Part shown: piece after piece, positions 50,489-60,300 of the stretch
Layout: each line of letters starts with the position of its first letter
How positions within the stretch are numbered: the first letter of the stretch is position 1
Source of the DNA: Pseudogulbenkiania ferrooxidans 2002
GTDB taxonomy: Bacteria > Pseudomonadota > Gammaproteobacteria > Burkholderiales > Chromobacteriaceae
DNA length: 64,000 bases
Direction: 5' to 3'
Assembly: GCF_000174355.1 (NCBI RefSeq)
Contig: NZ_ACIS01000002.1
Coordinates: 1 to 64,000 of the forward strand
Notes under the pieces: model-generated
What the model was told of the DNA's origin: nothing
The model's database searches: none
What the model saw: only the letters and a program-made list of their open reading frames with translations
Translations under genes and position numbers: made by a program

Positions 50489-50847
50489 CAAAGTCTCCCT
50501 TAGTGCGTGTACGACAAGGTGGAATGGATGGCTGCCGTTGTCTTGACCATGCGATGTGACCAAGCGGCCGGCGAATCATCTTTGCCATCGGGTAATACCA
50601 AAACGAAGCGTGAGACCAAGCGGATTCGGTCTGTCGTTTGACTCTTTTTAGTACAAAATGGCCGATCTTGCCCTTGCCAACCCAGGCTTCGGCCAACCTT
50701 TCATCGACATGACCGCATAGAGCCCCCGCAGGCTCCCATCGTTCACTACCGTGTGCTGCTTATGCTCTTTGTAGTATGCAGAGGCCATAAAGCCAGCCCC
50801 GCATGGCGCCAGCGAGGGGTAGCGCCGTCGCCACGGAGAGCGAGCCC
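50489..50847. other. 359-base divergent gap between fdoG and the NUDIX gene
   Basis: Must hold the leftward fdo promoter and the rightward NUDIX promoter. No convincing sigma-70 or sigma-54 element or regulator dyad was recognised. A copy of the recurrent word lies at 50688-50697. Confidence 0.5.
50688..50697 (+). repeat. Copy of recurrent word TTCGGCCAAC (intergenic)
   Basis: Non-coding copy with the same upstream flank (AGGC) as the copy at 19749. See the finding on the recurrent word. Confidence 0.45.
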
Positions 50848-51342
50848 ATGCCCAAGACCAGCGCCGGCATCCTGCCTTACCGCCAACGCGACCAGCACTA
50901 CGAGGTGTTGCTGGTGCACCCCGGCGGCCCGTTCTGGGCCCACAAGGACCTCGGTAGTTGGTCCATCGCCAAGGGAGAGTACGAGAAAGGGGAAGACCCG
51001 CTGCAGGCGGCGCTGCGCGAGTGCGCCGAGGAAACCGGCTATCGGCCGACTGGCGCGCTGCTGCCGTTGACGCCACGCCGGCAGCCCAGCGGCAAGGTGA
51101 TCGACGTCTGGGCCACGGAGGGCGATTGGGATGAGACAACGCTGGTGTCCAACACCTGCCGGCTGGAATGGCCGAGAGGGTCGGGCCGCTGGCTGGAGGT
51201 GCCGGAGGTCGACCACGCGGCATGGTTCGGCTTCGACGAGGCGCTGCAACACATTTTGCCGGGGCAGCGCGGTTTCATCGAGGAACTGTTCGCCCTGCTG
51301 GCCGGGCAGGCGTCGGCTCGGCAGGACAGCGATCCGGGCTGA
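50848..51342 (+). CDS. NUDIX hydrolase
   Basis: 164 residues; the NUDIX box GX5EX7REUXEEXGU is read as GEYEKGEDPLQAALRECAEETGY (about residues 45-67, given here as key residues G, E, REC, EE, G). N-terminal PKTSAGILPYRQRDQHYEVLLVHPG and FWAHKDLGSWSIAKGE are typical of the diadenosine-polyphosphate/DNA-mismatch NUDIX group. It likely cleaves a nucleoside diphosphate-linked compound, but the substrate cannot be read. ATG 50848 is chosen over an in-frame ATG 45 bases earlier because the domain starts at once. Confidence 0.88.
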   Translation: MPKTSAGILPYRQRDQHYEVLLVHPGGPFWAHKDLGSWSIAKGEYEKGEDPLQAALRECAEETGYRPTGALLPLTPRRQPSGKVIDVWATEGDWDETTLVSNTCRLEWPRGSGRWLEVPEVDHAAWFGFDEALQHILPGQRGFIEELFALLAGQASARQDSDPG

Positions 51343-51353
51343 TCAAGTGGCGG

Positions 51354-52907
51354 TTATTCCAGCACCTGGGCGTCAATCTCGGCAGGGGGCGCATTCCCGT
51401 TCTTGCGCATCAGCAGCAGGAAGGGCAGGGCCAGCAATGTGGCCACCATCATGATGCGAAAGTCGGTGAGATAGGCCAGGAAGCTGGCCTGGCGGGTCAC
51501 TTCGTTGTTGAGCGCGGCAAGACCGGCCGGGCTGGCCGGGTCGAGCAGGGCCGGCAGACCGGCGCGGATCGCCGGGCTGGCGCTGGTGACGAGTTCGGCC
51601 AACCTGGCATGGTAGATGGCGCTATTGCGCGTGAGCAGGGTCTGCATCAGCGAAATGCCGATACTGCTGCCGATATTGCGGAACAGGCTGAAGATCGACG
51701 TGCCGTCCGAGCGATAGCGGCGCTCCAGGGTGGAGAACGTCACCGTGGTCAACGGCACAGACACGAAACCCACCCCCATGCCCTGGATGAAGCCGGGCCA
51801 GACAATCCCGCCTTCGCTCATGTCGAGGGTGTAGCCCGACATCTGCCACAGCGACAGGGCGGTCAGGCTGAAGCCCAGCGCGATCAGCGCACGTGGATCG
51901 ACCTTGCTGGTCAGCCGGCCGGCCAGCAGCATTGCCAGCATGGTGCCGATGCCGCTCGGTCCGGTCACAAGGCCGGTGGTGACCACCGGATACCCCATCA
52001 AGGTCTGCAGCAAGGGCGGCAGCAAGGCGCGGGTAGCGTACAACAGCAAGCCCACCAGGAAGTAAAACCCCAGCCCGGTTACGAAGTTGCGGTCTTTCAG
52101 CAGGTTGACGTTGAAGAACGACGCCCCCTGCGCGGTTGCCGTGAGCACCACGAAAAAGGTCAGGCTGACCAAGGCGCCCACCGCTTCCAGCACGATTTCG
52201 GTGGAACTGAACCAGTCTAGCTGCTCGCCGCGGTCGAGCAGCATCTGGAACAGGCCGATGGCCAGGCTCAGCGTCAGGAAGCCGTAAAAATCGAAGCCGA
52301 GCTTACGGTCGGTCTCGGTTTCGCGGATATAGGCCTTGATGCCGTAGAACGAGAGCATCCCGACCGGCAGGTTGATGAAAAACACCCAGCGCCATGTCAG
52401 GTTGTCGGTCAGCCACCCCCCGAGCGTCGGCCCCAGGATCGGCCCGATCATCACCCCCATGCCCCACACCGCCATCGCCTGGGCATGTTTTTCCGGTGGG
52501 TTGGAATCCAGCATCACCGCCTGCGACAGCGGCACCAGCGCCGCCCCAAACAAGCCTTGCAGCAGCCGCGCCAGCACGATCTGCGCCAGTGACTCAGACA
52601 TCCCGCACAACATCGACGCCACCGTGAAGCCCACCACCGCGACCAAAAACACCCGCTTGCGGCCAAAGCGCCCGGTCAGCCAGCCGGTCAGCGGGGTGGC
52701 GATGGCGGCGGCAACGATATACGAGGTCAGTACCCACGAGATCTGGTCCTGCGAGGCCGACAGGTTGCCCGCCATGTGCGGCAGGGCCACGTTGGCGATG
52801 GTGCTGTCGAGCGTCTGCATGATGGTCGCCAGCATGATGGCGAGGGTGATGAAACCACGATGCGCCCCGGGATCGGACGCGGTGGGGTGGGGGCTGGCCT
52901 GAGACAT
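51354..52907 (-). CDS. DHA2-family (EmrB/QacA) multidrug MFS exporter
   Basis: 517 residues with 14 membrane helices. Motif D1-like LATIMQTLDSTIANVALPHMAG in helix 1, motif A-like GWLTGRFGRKRVFLVAVVGF between helices 2 and 3, and motif C-like GVMIGPILGPTLGGWLTD in helix 5 are typical of EmrB. It should use the proton gradient to export hydrophobic drugs. A MarR repressor gene lies 250 bases upstream on the same strand. Start MSQASPHPTA is given; an in-frame ATG at 52949 adds 14 residues. Contains a recurrent-word copy at 51594-51603. Confidence 0.9.
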   Translation of the reverse strand: MSQASPHPTASDPGAHRGFITLAIMLATIMQTLDSTIANVALPHMAGNLSASQDQISWVLTSYIVAAAIATPLTGWLTGRFGRKRVFLVAVVGFTVASMLCGMSESLAQIVLARLLQGLFGAALVPLSQAVMLDSNPPEKHAQAMAVWGMGVMIGPILGPTLGGWLTDNLTWRWVFFINLPVGMLSFYGIKAYIRETETDRKLGFDFYGFLTLSLAIGLFQMLLDRGEQLDWFSSTEIVLEAVGALVSLTFFVVLTATAQGASFFNVNLLKDRNFVTGLGFYFLVGLLLYATRALLPPLLQTLMGYPVVTTGLVTGPSGIGTMLAMLLAGRLTSKVDPRALIALGFSLTALSLWQMSGYTLDMSEGGIVWPGFIQGMGVGFVSVPLTTVTFSTLERRYRSDGTSIFSLFRNIGSSIGISLMQTLLTRNSAIYHARLAELVTSASPAIRAGLPALLDPASPAGLAALNNEVTRQASFLAYLTDFRIMMVATLLALPFLLLMRKNGNAPPAEIDAQVLE

Positions 52908-53154
52908 GGGTGATTCCGGACTAACGGGCGGTCGGGGACGGATCGCCATGAATAACTTTAGTGATAATAACCTACGTCATTATAAGACCAAAACAGGGCC
53001 GGGAATAGTGCCGAGACGAACCAAGGCCCCCGTGCGAGGGCCCCACACCAGGCACCCGAATCCATGCGAAGCATGGCTCCAAGCCCATCGCTCCACCCGT
53101 CCATACGGCATGCCGCGCACACTGACGCCGGAGCATTCAGCCCCGTCGGATAGC
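52908..53154 (-). promoter_or_regulatory. AT-rich promoter region of the drug exporter
   Basis: Around 52950-52985 the sequence becomes AT-rich, with a loose dyad ATAAT...ATTAT on the minus strand about 20 bases across, a plausible MarR target just before the exporter. Nearer the MarR gene, GGCCC...GGGCC around 53027-53044 can form a stem that may end the MarR transcript. Neither is certain. Confidence 0.35.
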
Positions 53155-53649
53155 TCAGCTTTTCAGCAGCACCAGCATCTTGCGCAGCAACGCGTCCAGC
53201 TGGTTTTGTTCTTCCGGAGAAAACGACGACCACAGCTGCCGGTACTGTTCGCGCCGTTGCGGCTGCAGCTGTTCGACGAAGGCGACGCCGGCAGCGGTCA
53301 GCTGCAAGTAGGTCTGGCGCCGGTCGGCCTCGCTCGCCACGCGCTCGACCCAGCCCTTGTCGACCAATTCGTCGGCAATGCGCGTGCAATGCGTGCGCGA
53401 GGTGTTGATGAACACGCTCAGCTCCGACGGCAGCAAGCGGTGCTGCGGGCTGCTGTAGAGCACCACCAGCGACGTCCAGGTGGTGTAGTTGAGCCCGTAC
53501 TCCTTGAGCCGGGCGTCGAAGAAGTCGCTCAATTCACCACTGACATGCAAGAACAGCCGGGTCAGGATCGCCTCGCGCAGGGGCGCGCCGGGAATCTGGC
53601 TGGCAATCGCGGTAATGGCCGACTCGTACGGTTTGAAGCTATCGCTCAT
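53155..53649 (-). CDS. MarR-family transcriptional regulator
   Basis: 164 residues with the winged HTH core HRLLPSELSVFINTSRTHCTR, then ELVDKGWVERVASEADRRQTYLQLTAAG, which is the wing with the conserved DRR motif. Dimer helices flank it. It is probably the repressor of the adjacent EmrB-type exporter, relieved by a drug or phenolic ligand (inference from context). Confidence 0.9.
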   Translation of the reverse strand: MSDSFKPYESAITAIASQIPGAPLREAILTRLFLHVSGELSDFFDARLKEYGLNYTTWTSLVVLYSSPQHRLLPSELSVFINTSRTHCTRIADELVDKGWVERVASEADRRQTYLQLTAAGVAFVEQLQPQRREQYRQLWSSFSPEEQNQLDALLRKMLVLLKS

Positions 53650-53958
53650 GACGCTGGGAAGAGTAGGTAAGTCAAACCGGGGATGATACCCGCGCCCGGC
53701 GCCGCGCGCAGCCTTGGCTCGGGTGTGACGAGTGAAAATAAGGTCTGACTCACCGCGAGAGCGCAGCGAGCGCCAGGGCGGTGCCGCTACGTGCCGGATG
53801 CGGGGCGGGTACAGTCTCGCCAGCGCCCGGCTGGCGAGGTGCGGTGTGCGGAGAGATGGAACGGCAAGCGGCCACTGGTCGTCCCCTTAGAGCCTGCTCA
53901 AGGTATTTTTCGACTCTTCTGACCTGGCCATAGGCCTTGAACAGGCTTTTGCGGCAGC
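53650..53958. repeat. Non-coding gap with two inverted repeats
   Basis: No gene. 53816-53838 is a perfect nine-pair dyad CTCGCCAGC/GCTGGCGAG with a five-base loop. 53891-53903 (AGCCTGCTCAAGG) and 53935-53947 (CCTTGAACAGGCT) pair at 12 of 13 positions across a 31-base AT-containing spacer, 12 bases after the stop of the leftward binding-protein gene. The second may act as its mRNA end or be an element relic. Confidence 0.5.
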
Positions 53959-54729
53959 TCAGTTGTTGTAGACGTCAAACGTGAAGTACTTCCGCTGGAT
54001 CTTCTGGTACGTGCCATCCTGGCGAATAGCGGTGATCGCCTGGTTGATACGCTGGCGCAGTTCCTGATCTTCCTTGCGCAAGCCAATCGCCGCCCCCACG
54101 CCCAGCGTTTTGGCATCGTGCAGCACCGGGCCGACAAAGGCGTAATCGCGCCCCCGCGGTGTTTTGAGCAAGCTCATGTCGGCTTGCACCGAATCCTGCA
54201 AGGCGGCATCGAGTCGACCCGAAAGCAGGTCTTGATACACCAGATCCTGGTTCTGATACGACACCACCGTCACCCCGTTCGGCTCCCAGTATTGCTTGGC
54301 GTAGGCTTCTTGCGTGGAGCCTTGTTCCACGCCGATGCGCTTGCCCTTGAGCGATTCGACACTGGTCAGGGCGGCATTCTTCCTGGCGACCAGCCGCGAC
54401 GGCGTGTGGTAGACCTTGTCGGAGAAGGCGATCTGCTGCTGGCGCTTCTCGGTCACGCTCATCGACGACAGGATGGCGTCGAACTTCTTGGCCTTCAGGG
54501 CAGGAATAATGCCATCCCAGGCATTTTCCACCCATTCGCAGCGCACCTTCAGCTTGTCGCAAATGGCATTGCCGATATCGATGTCGAAACCGACCAGCTT
54601 GCCATCGGGAGATTTGGATTCGAATGGGGCATACGACGGGTCCAGACCAAAACGGATCACGGTCAATTCCTTGGCGTTGACGCTGCCAAGCGCCAGACCA
54701 AGCGTCACGGCCAATACAAGCTTGTTCAT
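53959..54729 (-). CDS. Periplasmic amino-acid binding protein (ArgT/HisJ type)
   Basis: 256 residues with a signal peptide (MNKLVLAVTLGLALGSVNA). The mature part has the family-3 solute-binding pattern: RFGLDPSYAPFESKSPDGKLVGFDIDIGNAIC, FDAILSSMSVTEKRQQQIAFSDKVY and GKRIGVEQGSTQEAY. The residues resemble lysine/arginine/ornithine- or histidine-binding proteins. No permease or ATPase gene is adjacent, so it must share a transporter encoded elsewhere. It follows an M20 amidohydrolase gene in the same direction, 104 bases apart. Confidence 0.9.
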   Translation of the reverse strand: MNKLVLAVTLGLALGSVNAKELTVIRFGLDPSYAPFESKSPDGKLVGFDIDIGNAICDKLKVRCEWVENAWDGIIPALKAKKFDAILSSMSVTEKRQQQIAFSDKVYHTPSRLVARKNAALTSVESLKGKRIGVEQGSTQEAYAKQYWEPNGVTVVSYQNQDLVYQDLLSGRLDAALQDSVQADMSLLKTPRGRDYAFVGPVLHDAKTLGVGAAIGLRKEDQELRQRINQAITAIRQDGTYQKIQRKYFTFDVYNN

Positions 54730-54833
54730 GATTGTCTCCTGAGTGTACTGCTTGTTATCGAGGTGCGAAGGGGCCAGCCTGCCGGGAGGAATGGCAGTCA
54801 CGTGCTGGCCAGGGGAAAGCAAGCACAGGGTGC

Positions 54834-56042
54834 TCAACAAGGAATCGGGGAGGGGAGCGTCAGGAAACGCTCCACCAGGCGCGCCCAATACGCTGCGCCA
54901 ATCGGCAGGTTCCTGTCGTTGAAGTCATAGCCGGGGTTATGCACCATGCAGCCATCCTCGCCTTCGCCGTTGCCGATCCGCAGGAAACAGCCAGGGCGGG
55001 CCTGCAGCATGTACGCAAAATCTTCGCTTCCCATCAGCTGCGCGGTGTGGGGGACAACGTTATCGGCGCCCACCAGTTCCTGCGCCACCTGGATGGCAAA
55101 CTCGGTTTCTCGGTCGGAGTTGATCACCACCGGGTAACCCATCAGGTATTCGATTTCCGCCGTGGCACCATAGCTGGCCGCCTGTTGCTGGACGAGAGTC
55201 GTGATGCGTTCCTTGAGCAGGGCGCGCACCTCCGGACAGAACGAGCGCACGCTCAGTTCGAGCCGCGCCTGATCCGGTATCACGTTGTTGGCGGAACCGG
55301 CCTGCAACACGCCAACCGTCACCACCGCCGGCTGCGCCGGCTCGACATTGCGCGACACCACCGTCTGCAAACCCATCACGATGCTGGATGCCACCACCAC
55401 CGGGTCCACCGTCAGATGCGGCCGTGCGGCATGCCCACCCTTGCCGTGGATCGTGATAAAGATATTGTCGCCCGCCGCCAGGAATGGCCCCTTGCGGAAC
55501 AGGAACGTTCCGGCCGGCGCGCCAGGATGGTTGTGCACGCCAAATACCGCATCGCAGGGAAAGCGTTCGAAAAGGCCGTCCTTGATCATGCACTGCGCGC
55601 CGCTATCGATGCCCCGCTCTTCGGCCGGCTGAAAATAGAGGTGGACGGTGCCGGAGAAATGCCGTGTTTCCGCCAGGTATTTTGCGGCCCCCAGCAACAT
55701 GCTGGTATGACCGTCATGGCCGCAGGCATGCATTTTCCCGTGGCGCTGACTGGCGTAAGGCAAGCCGGTTTGCTCGAGGATGGGCAGCGCATCCATGTCG
55801 GCGCGGATGCCGATGCGGCGTTGGCCGTCGCCCACCGTCAGCGAACCCACCACTCCCGTCCGGCCGACGCCCGTCGTCACCTCATAGCCCCATTGCTGCA
55901 GCTTGTGCGCGACGAGCGCCGCCGTTTCCAACTCTTCATAGGCCAATTCGGGGTGCTGGTGCAGATGGTGGCGAATCGCACGCAGTTCCTCCGCCATTCC
56001 GGCGAAATCACCGACTTCACAGTAGCGCTTGGCAATATCCAT
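54834..56042 (-). CDS. M20-family amidohydrolase (hippurate/N-acyl-amino-acid hydrolase type)
   Basis: 402-residue metallo-amidohydrolase. RIGIRADMDALPILEQTG, HACGHDGHTSMLLGAAKYL (metal ligands), FQPAEERGIDSGAQCMIKDGLF and the C-terminal MGSEDFAYMLQARPGCFLRIGNG are diagnostic of the IAA-amino acid/hippurate hydrolase group. It should release an amino acid from an N-acyl conjugate, possibly providing the ligand of the neighbouring binding protein. Start MDIAKRYCEVGDF; divergent from a LysR gene. Confidence 0.92.
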   Translation of the reverse strand: MDIAKRYCEVGDFAGMAEELRAIRHHLHQHPELAYEELETAALVAHKLQQWGYEVTTGVGRTGVVGSLTVGDGQRRIGIRADMDALPILEQTGLPYASQRHGKMHACGHDGHTSMLLGAAKYLAETRHFSGTVHLYFQPAEERGIDSGAQCMIKDGLFERFPCDAVFGVHNHPGAPAGTFLFRKGPFLAAGDNIFITIHGKGGHAARPHLTVDPVVVASSIVMGLQTVVSRNVEPAQPAVVTVGVLQAGSANNVIPDQARLELSVRSFCPEVRALLKERITTLVQQQAASYGATAEIEYLMGYPVVINSDRETEFAIQVAQELVGADNVVPHTAQLMGSEDFAYMLQARPGCFLRIGNGEGEDGCMVHNPGYDFNDRNLPIGAAYWARLVERFLTLPSPIPC

Positions 56043-56205
56043 GGTGTTGCACTTTCCAGAGAGGCTGTCCCCCGGGAGGGGAAGCAGGTGGGTCAAGATG
56101 CCGCCAACCGTGGCAGCGGGTTGACGCCACATTACGGCTTGCTTAGCGCTCTGAAAAGATGTAATTTTTTTTAAAGTGATCAGATTTTTTTATCATAGGA
56201 AGCGC

Positions 56206-57102
56206 ATGAAACTGCAACAGCTAGAGGTGTTTATTGCCGTCACCGAGGAGAAAAGCCTGCGCGCCGCAGCACGGCGCCTGGATCTGACTCAACCCGCGGT
56301 CACCCGGACCGTGCAGGAACTGGAAAGCGACCTGGGGGTGGTGTTGATGACGCGGAGTGTGCAGGGCATTGAGCTCACCTCCTTTGGCGCCGCCCTGAGG
56401 ATACGCGCCCAGCAATTGCTGGAAGATGCGCGCCGCGCGCGCGAAGAGATGGACCAGCTCAAGGGGGATATGCGCGGCAAGGTCACCGTCAGTGCCACAT
56501 CGACGATTGCGCTGACGCTATTGCCCCAGGCCATTGATCGTTTTCAGGAAGCGGCACCGGAAGCCGAACTCACCTTTTTGGAGGTGAAGTTTCCGCAAGC
56601 GACCCAGCACTTGCGGGATGGATCGATCGATTTTCTCGTGTCGCACGTGCTGCCCGACATGCTTGATGACGACCTGACCAGTATTCCGCTGTTTACGGTC
56701 GATTTCGTCGTGATGGCGCGGGAGCAGCACCCGCTCAGGAACGCCCGCCGCCTGGCCGAACTGGCGGAGGCGCAATGGTCCACCACGGTGACCTCAGGCG
56801 GTACTCAGCACAGCGTGATGGAGGCGCTGTTCCAACAAGAGGGACTCCCCCTGCCGCGCCGCCTGATCCAGTGCTCGTCCTTTGCCATCGCACTCGGCCT
56901 CGTCTCCGGCACCGACACGCTGGTGTTGTTTTCACGCTTGCTGGCGCAACGCATCGCAGACCTTGGTCTACGGCAAATCCCACTAGAGCAGCCGCTGCCC
57001 GCCCTGGAGATGAGCATCGTGATGCGTAAGGACATCCTGCTCACGCCAGCCGCCCAGCATTTCGTCACCTGCCTGCGCGCCTCGGCAGAAGTGCTTGGCT
57101 AA
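56206..57102 (+). CDS. LysR-family regulator of the amidohydrolase/binding-protein unit
   Basis: 298 residues. HTH in MKLQQLEVFIAVTEEKSLRAAARRL and LTQPAVTRTVQELESDLGV, and a full effector domain. AGGAA precedes ATG 56206. Divergent from the amidohydrolase gene with a 163-base AT-rich gap (GTGATCAG, runs of T) that should contain both promoters and its binding site. Control of that leftward unit is inferred from position. Confidence 0.9.
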   Translation: MKLQQLEVFIAVTEEKSLRAAARRLDLTQPAVTRTVQELESDLGVVLMTRSVQGIELTSFGAALRIRAQQLLEDARRAREEMDQLKGDMRGKVTVSATSTIALTLLPQAIDRFQEAAPEAELTFLEVKFPQATQHLRDGSIDFLVSHVLPDMLDDDLTSIPLFTVDFVVMAREQHPLRNARRLAELAEAQWSTTVTSGGTQHSVMEALFQQEGLPLPRRLIQCSSFAIALGLVSGTDTLVLFSRLLAQRIADLGLRQIPLEQPLPALEMSIVMRKDILLTPAAQHFVTCLRASAEVLG

Positions 57103-57251
57103 GCCGTTTGAGCAGCAAGAACAGCTCGACGCATACTCCCTGCCACGCCGTTGCATGCACCGAACAAGCAACGTGGATCACACGACGACCGATCACAAAA
57201 TTGGCAATGACTGGCCTGAGTGAAAAGCAGGCTATTTCCGTGCCGCCCGAG

Positions 57252-57284
57252 AAAAAAACCCCGCCTCTCCGAAGAGAAGCGGGG
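57252..57284 (-). terminator. Terminator of the pyruvate carboxylase gene
   Basis: CCCCGC (57259-57264) and GCGGGG (57279-57284), with an inner TCTC/GAGA pair set, form the stem. On the minus strand it is followed by seven U (57258-57252). It lies 28 bases after the pyc stop and may also stop the convergent LysR transcript. Confidence 0.85.
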
Positions 57285-57312
57285 TAAAGGGGCACACACT
57301 CCCACTTGGTCA

Positions 57313-60300
57313 CTACGCAAACACAGCTAACAAATCCTTGTTGTCGATCCGCTTGCCCGAACTCACCAGCACCTCGCGGATCACCCCGTCGCGCTCGGCC
57401 TTCACCGCCACTTCCATCTTCATCGCTTCGAGCGTGAGCAGCGTGTCGCCCTTGGCCACCGCTTGGCCCGGCTTGACCGCCACCGTGCTCACCATGCCCG
57501 GCATCGGCGCGCCGACGTGGTGCGGGTTGTCCGGATCGGCCTGCGGATGGCTGTGTGCCGCCTGCACGCCGTCCTGCGCCACCTTGATCAGGCGCGGCTG
57601 GCCGTTGAGTTCGAAGAACAGCTTGCTGTGGCCGTCGCCGGTGTCGGCGCGGCCCAGGAGCTGGATCACCAGCGTCTTGCCGCGTTCCAGTTCGATGCTA
57701 ACTTCCTCGCCCTCCCGCAGACCGTAGAAGAACGCGGTGCTCGGCACGGCGGAGACGTCGCCGTAGCGCGCCTGGTGCTCGGCGAAGTCGCGGAACACTT
57801 TCGGGTACATCAGGTGCGAGGCCAGCTCCGGCTGGCTGAGCGGGCGGCCCACCTGCTGCTCGACCCTGGCCTGCTCGGCGGCGAGGTCCACCGGCGCCAT
57901 GGTCTCGCCGGGCCGGCCGGCCAGCGGCGCTTGACCCTTGAGCACCTTGCGCTGCAGTTCGGCCGGGAAGCCGTGCGCCGGGGTGCCGAGCTCGCCCTTG
58001 AACAGGGACACCACCGACTCGGGGAAGTCGATCTCGCGCGCCGGGTCGAGCACGTCTTGCGGGGCGAGGCCGTTGGACACCATGAACAGCGCCATGTCGC
58101 CCACCACCTTGGAGGTCGGCGTCACCTTGACGATGTCGCCGAAGAGCCGATTCACTTGCGCATAGGCCTCCGCTACTTCGGGCCAGCGCGCCTCGATGCC
58201 GAGCGAGCGCGCCTGCTCGCGCAGGTTGGTGACCTGACCGCCGGGCATTTCGTGACGGTACACCGCCGAGGTGCCGGCACGCATGTCGGCCTCGAACGGG
58301 GCGTAATACTGGCGCACGCCTTCCCAGTAGGTGGAGAGCTGCTGCAGGTTCTTCCGGTCCAGCCCCGGGTCACGCTCGCTGCCGGCCAGCGCCGCGACAA
58401 TGGAGCCGAGGTTGGGCTGCGAGGTGAGGCCGCTCATCGCGTCCATCGCCGCATCCACCGCGTCGACGCCGGCTTCCACCGCGGCCAGCACGCTGGCGGC
58501 GGCGATGCCCGAGGTGTCGTGGGTGTGGAAGTGGAGCGGCAGGCCGGTTTCTTCCTTCAAGGCCTTCACCAAGGCGGTGACGGCGCGCGGCGTGCAGATG
58601 CCGGCCATGTCCTTGATCGCCAGGATGTGGGCGCCGGCCTGTTCCAGTTCCTTCGCCATCGCCACGTAGTACTTGAGGTCGTAGCGCCGGCTCGCGTCGT
58701 AAATATCCCCGGTGTAGCAGATCGCCGCCTCGCACAGCATTCCGGTGTCGCGCACCGCGTCGATCGCCACGCGCATGTTGTCCACGGCGTTGAGCGAGTC
58801 GAACACGCGGAACAGGTCGATGCCGCCCTCGGCCGCCTGGGCGATGAAGTGGCGCACCACGTTGTCCGGGTAGTTGGTGTAGCCGACCGCGTTGGAGGCG
58901 CGCAGCAGCATCTGGAACAGCACGTTCGGGATGGCGGCCCGCAGCTCGGCCAGACGCTGCCACGGGTCTTCCTTGAGGAAGCGCATCGACACGTCGAAGG
59001 TCGCGCCACCCCAGCATTCCAGCGAGAACAGGCCGGAGGCGAGGCGCGCGTAGTGCGGCGCCACCGCCAGCATGTCGGCGGTCCTCATGCGCGTGGCGAA
59101 CAGCGACTGGTGCGCGTCGCGCATCGTGGTGTCGGTGATCAGCACCTGCTTCTGCTCGCGCATCCACTGCGCAAAGCGCTCGGCGCCGAGGTCGTGCAGA
59201 CGATCGCGGGTACCCGGCGGCGGCGCGTCGCCCAGGTGGCAGTCCGGCAAGCGTGCCGGCCCCGGCATCGGGCTCGGCGCGGCGCGCCCCTTCATCTCCG
59301 CGTTACCGTTGACGGTGACGTCGCCGAGGAACTCCAGCAGCTTGGTGGCGCGGTCGCGGCGCGGGGTGAACTGGAACAGCTCGGGGGTGCTGTCGATGAA
59401 GCGCGTGGTGCACTTCCCCGAGGTGAACAGCGGGTGGGCGATGACGTTCTCGAGGAACGCCAGGTTGCTCGACACGCCGCGGATGCGGAACTCGCGCAAG
59501 GCGCGGTCCATGCGCGCGTTGGCCTCGCTGGGGGTGTGGCCCCAGGCGGTGACCTTGACCAGCAGGGAGTCGTAATAGGGTGTGATCACCGCGCCGGTGT
59601 AGGCGGTGCCACCGTCCAGACGCACGCCGAAGCCGGCGGCGCTGCGGTAGGCGGTGATGCGGCCGTAGTCCGGGGTGAAATTGTTCTCCGGGTCCTCGGT
59701 GGTGACGCGGCACTGCAGCGCGTGGCCGAGCAGGCGGATATCCGGCTGCGCCGGCACGAAGCTGTCCGCGTCGCCGATCTTGGCGCCTTCGGTAATGCGG
59801 ATCTGTGCCTTGACGATGTCGACGCCGGTGATCGCCTCGGTGACGGTGTGCTCGACCTGGATGCGCGGATTGACCTCGATGAAGTAGAACGCCCCGGTGT
59901 CGGCGTCCATCAGGAACTCGACCGTGCCGGCGTGGGTGTAGCCGACCGCACGCGCCAGCTTCAAGGCCGCCTCGCACAAGTCAGCGCGCTGGGATTCGTT
60001 CAGATACGGTGCCGGTGCCCGTTCAACGACTTTTTGATTACGTCGCTGCACCGAGCAGTCGCGCTCGAACAGGTGCACGAGGTTGCCGTGCGTATCGCCG
60101 AGGATCTGCACCTCGACGTGGTGGGCGCGCCGCACCAGCTTCTCGAGGTAGACCTCGTCGTTGCCGAACGCCGACTTGGCCTCGCGCCGCGCCACCTCCA
60201 TCGCCCCGGCCAGCTCGCCCTCGTTCTCCACCACACGCATGCCGCGCCCGCCGCCGCCCCAGCTCGCCTTGAGCATCAGCGGGTAGCCGACCGCCGCGGC

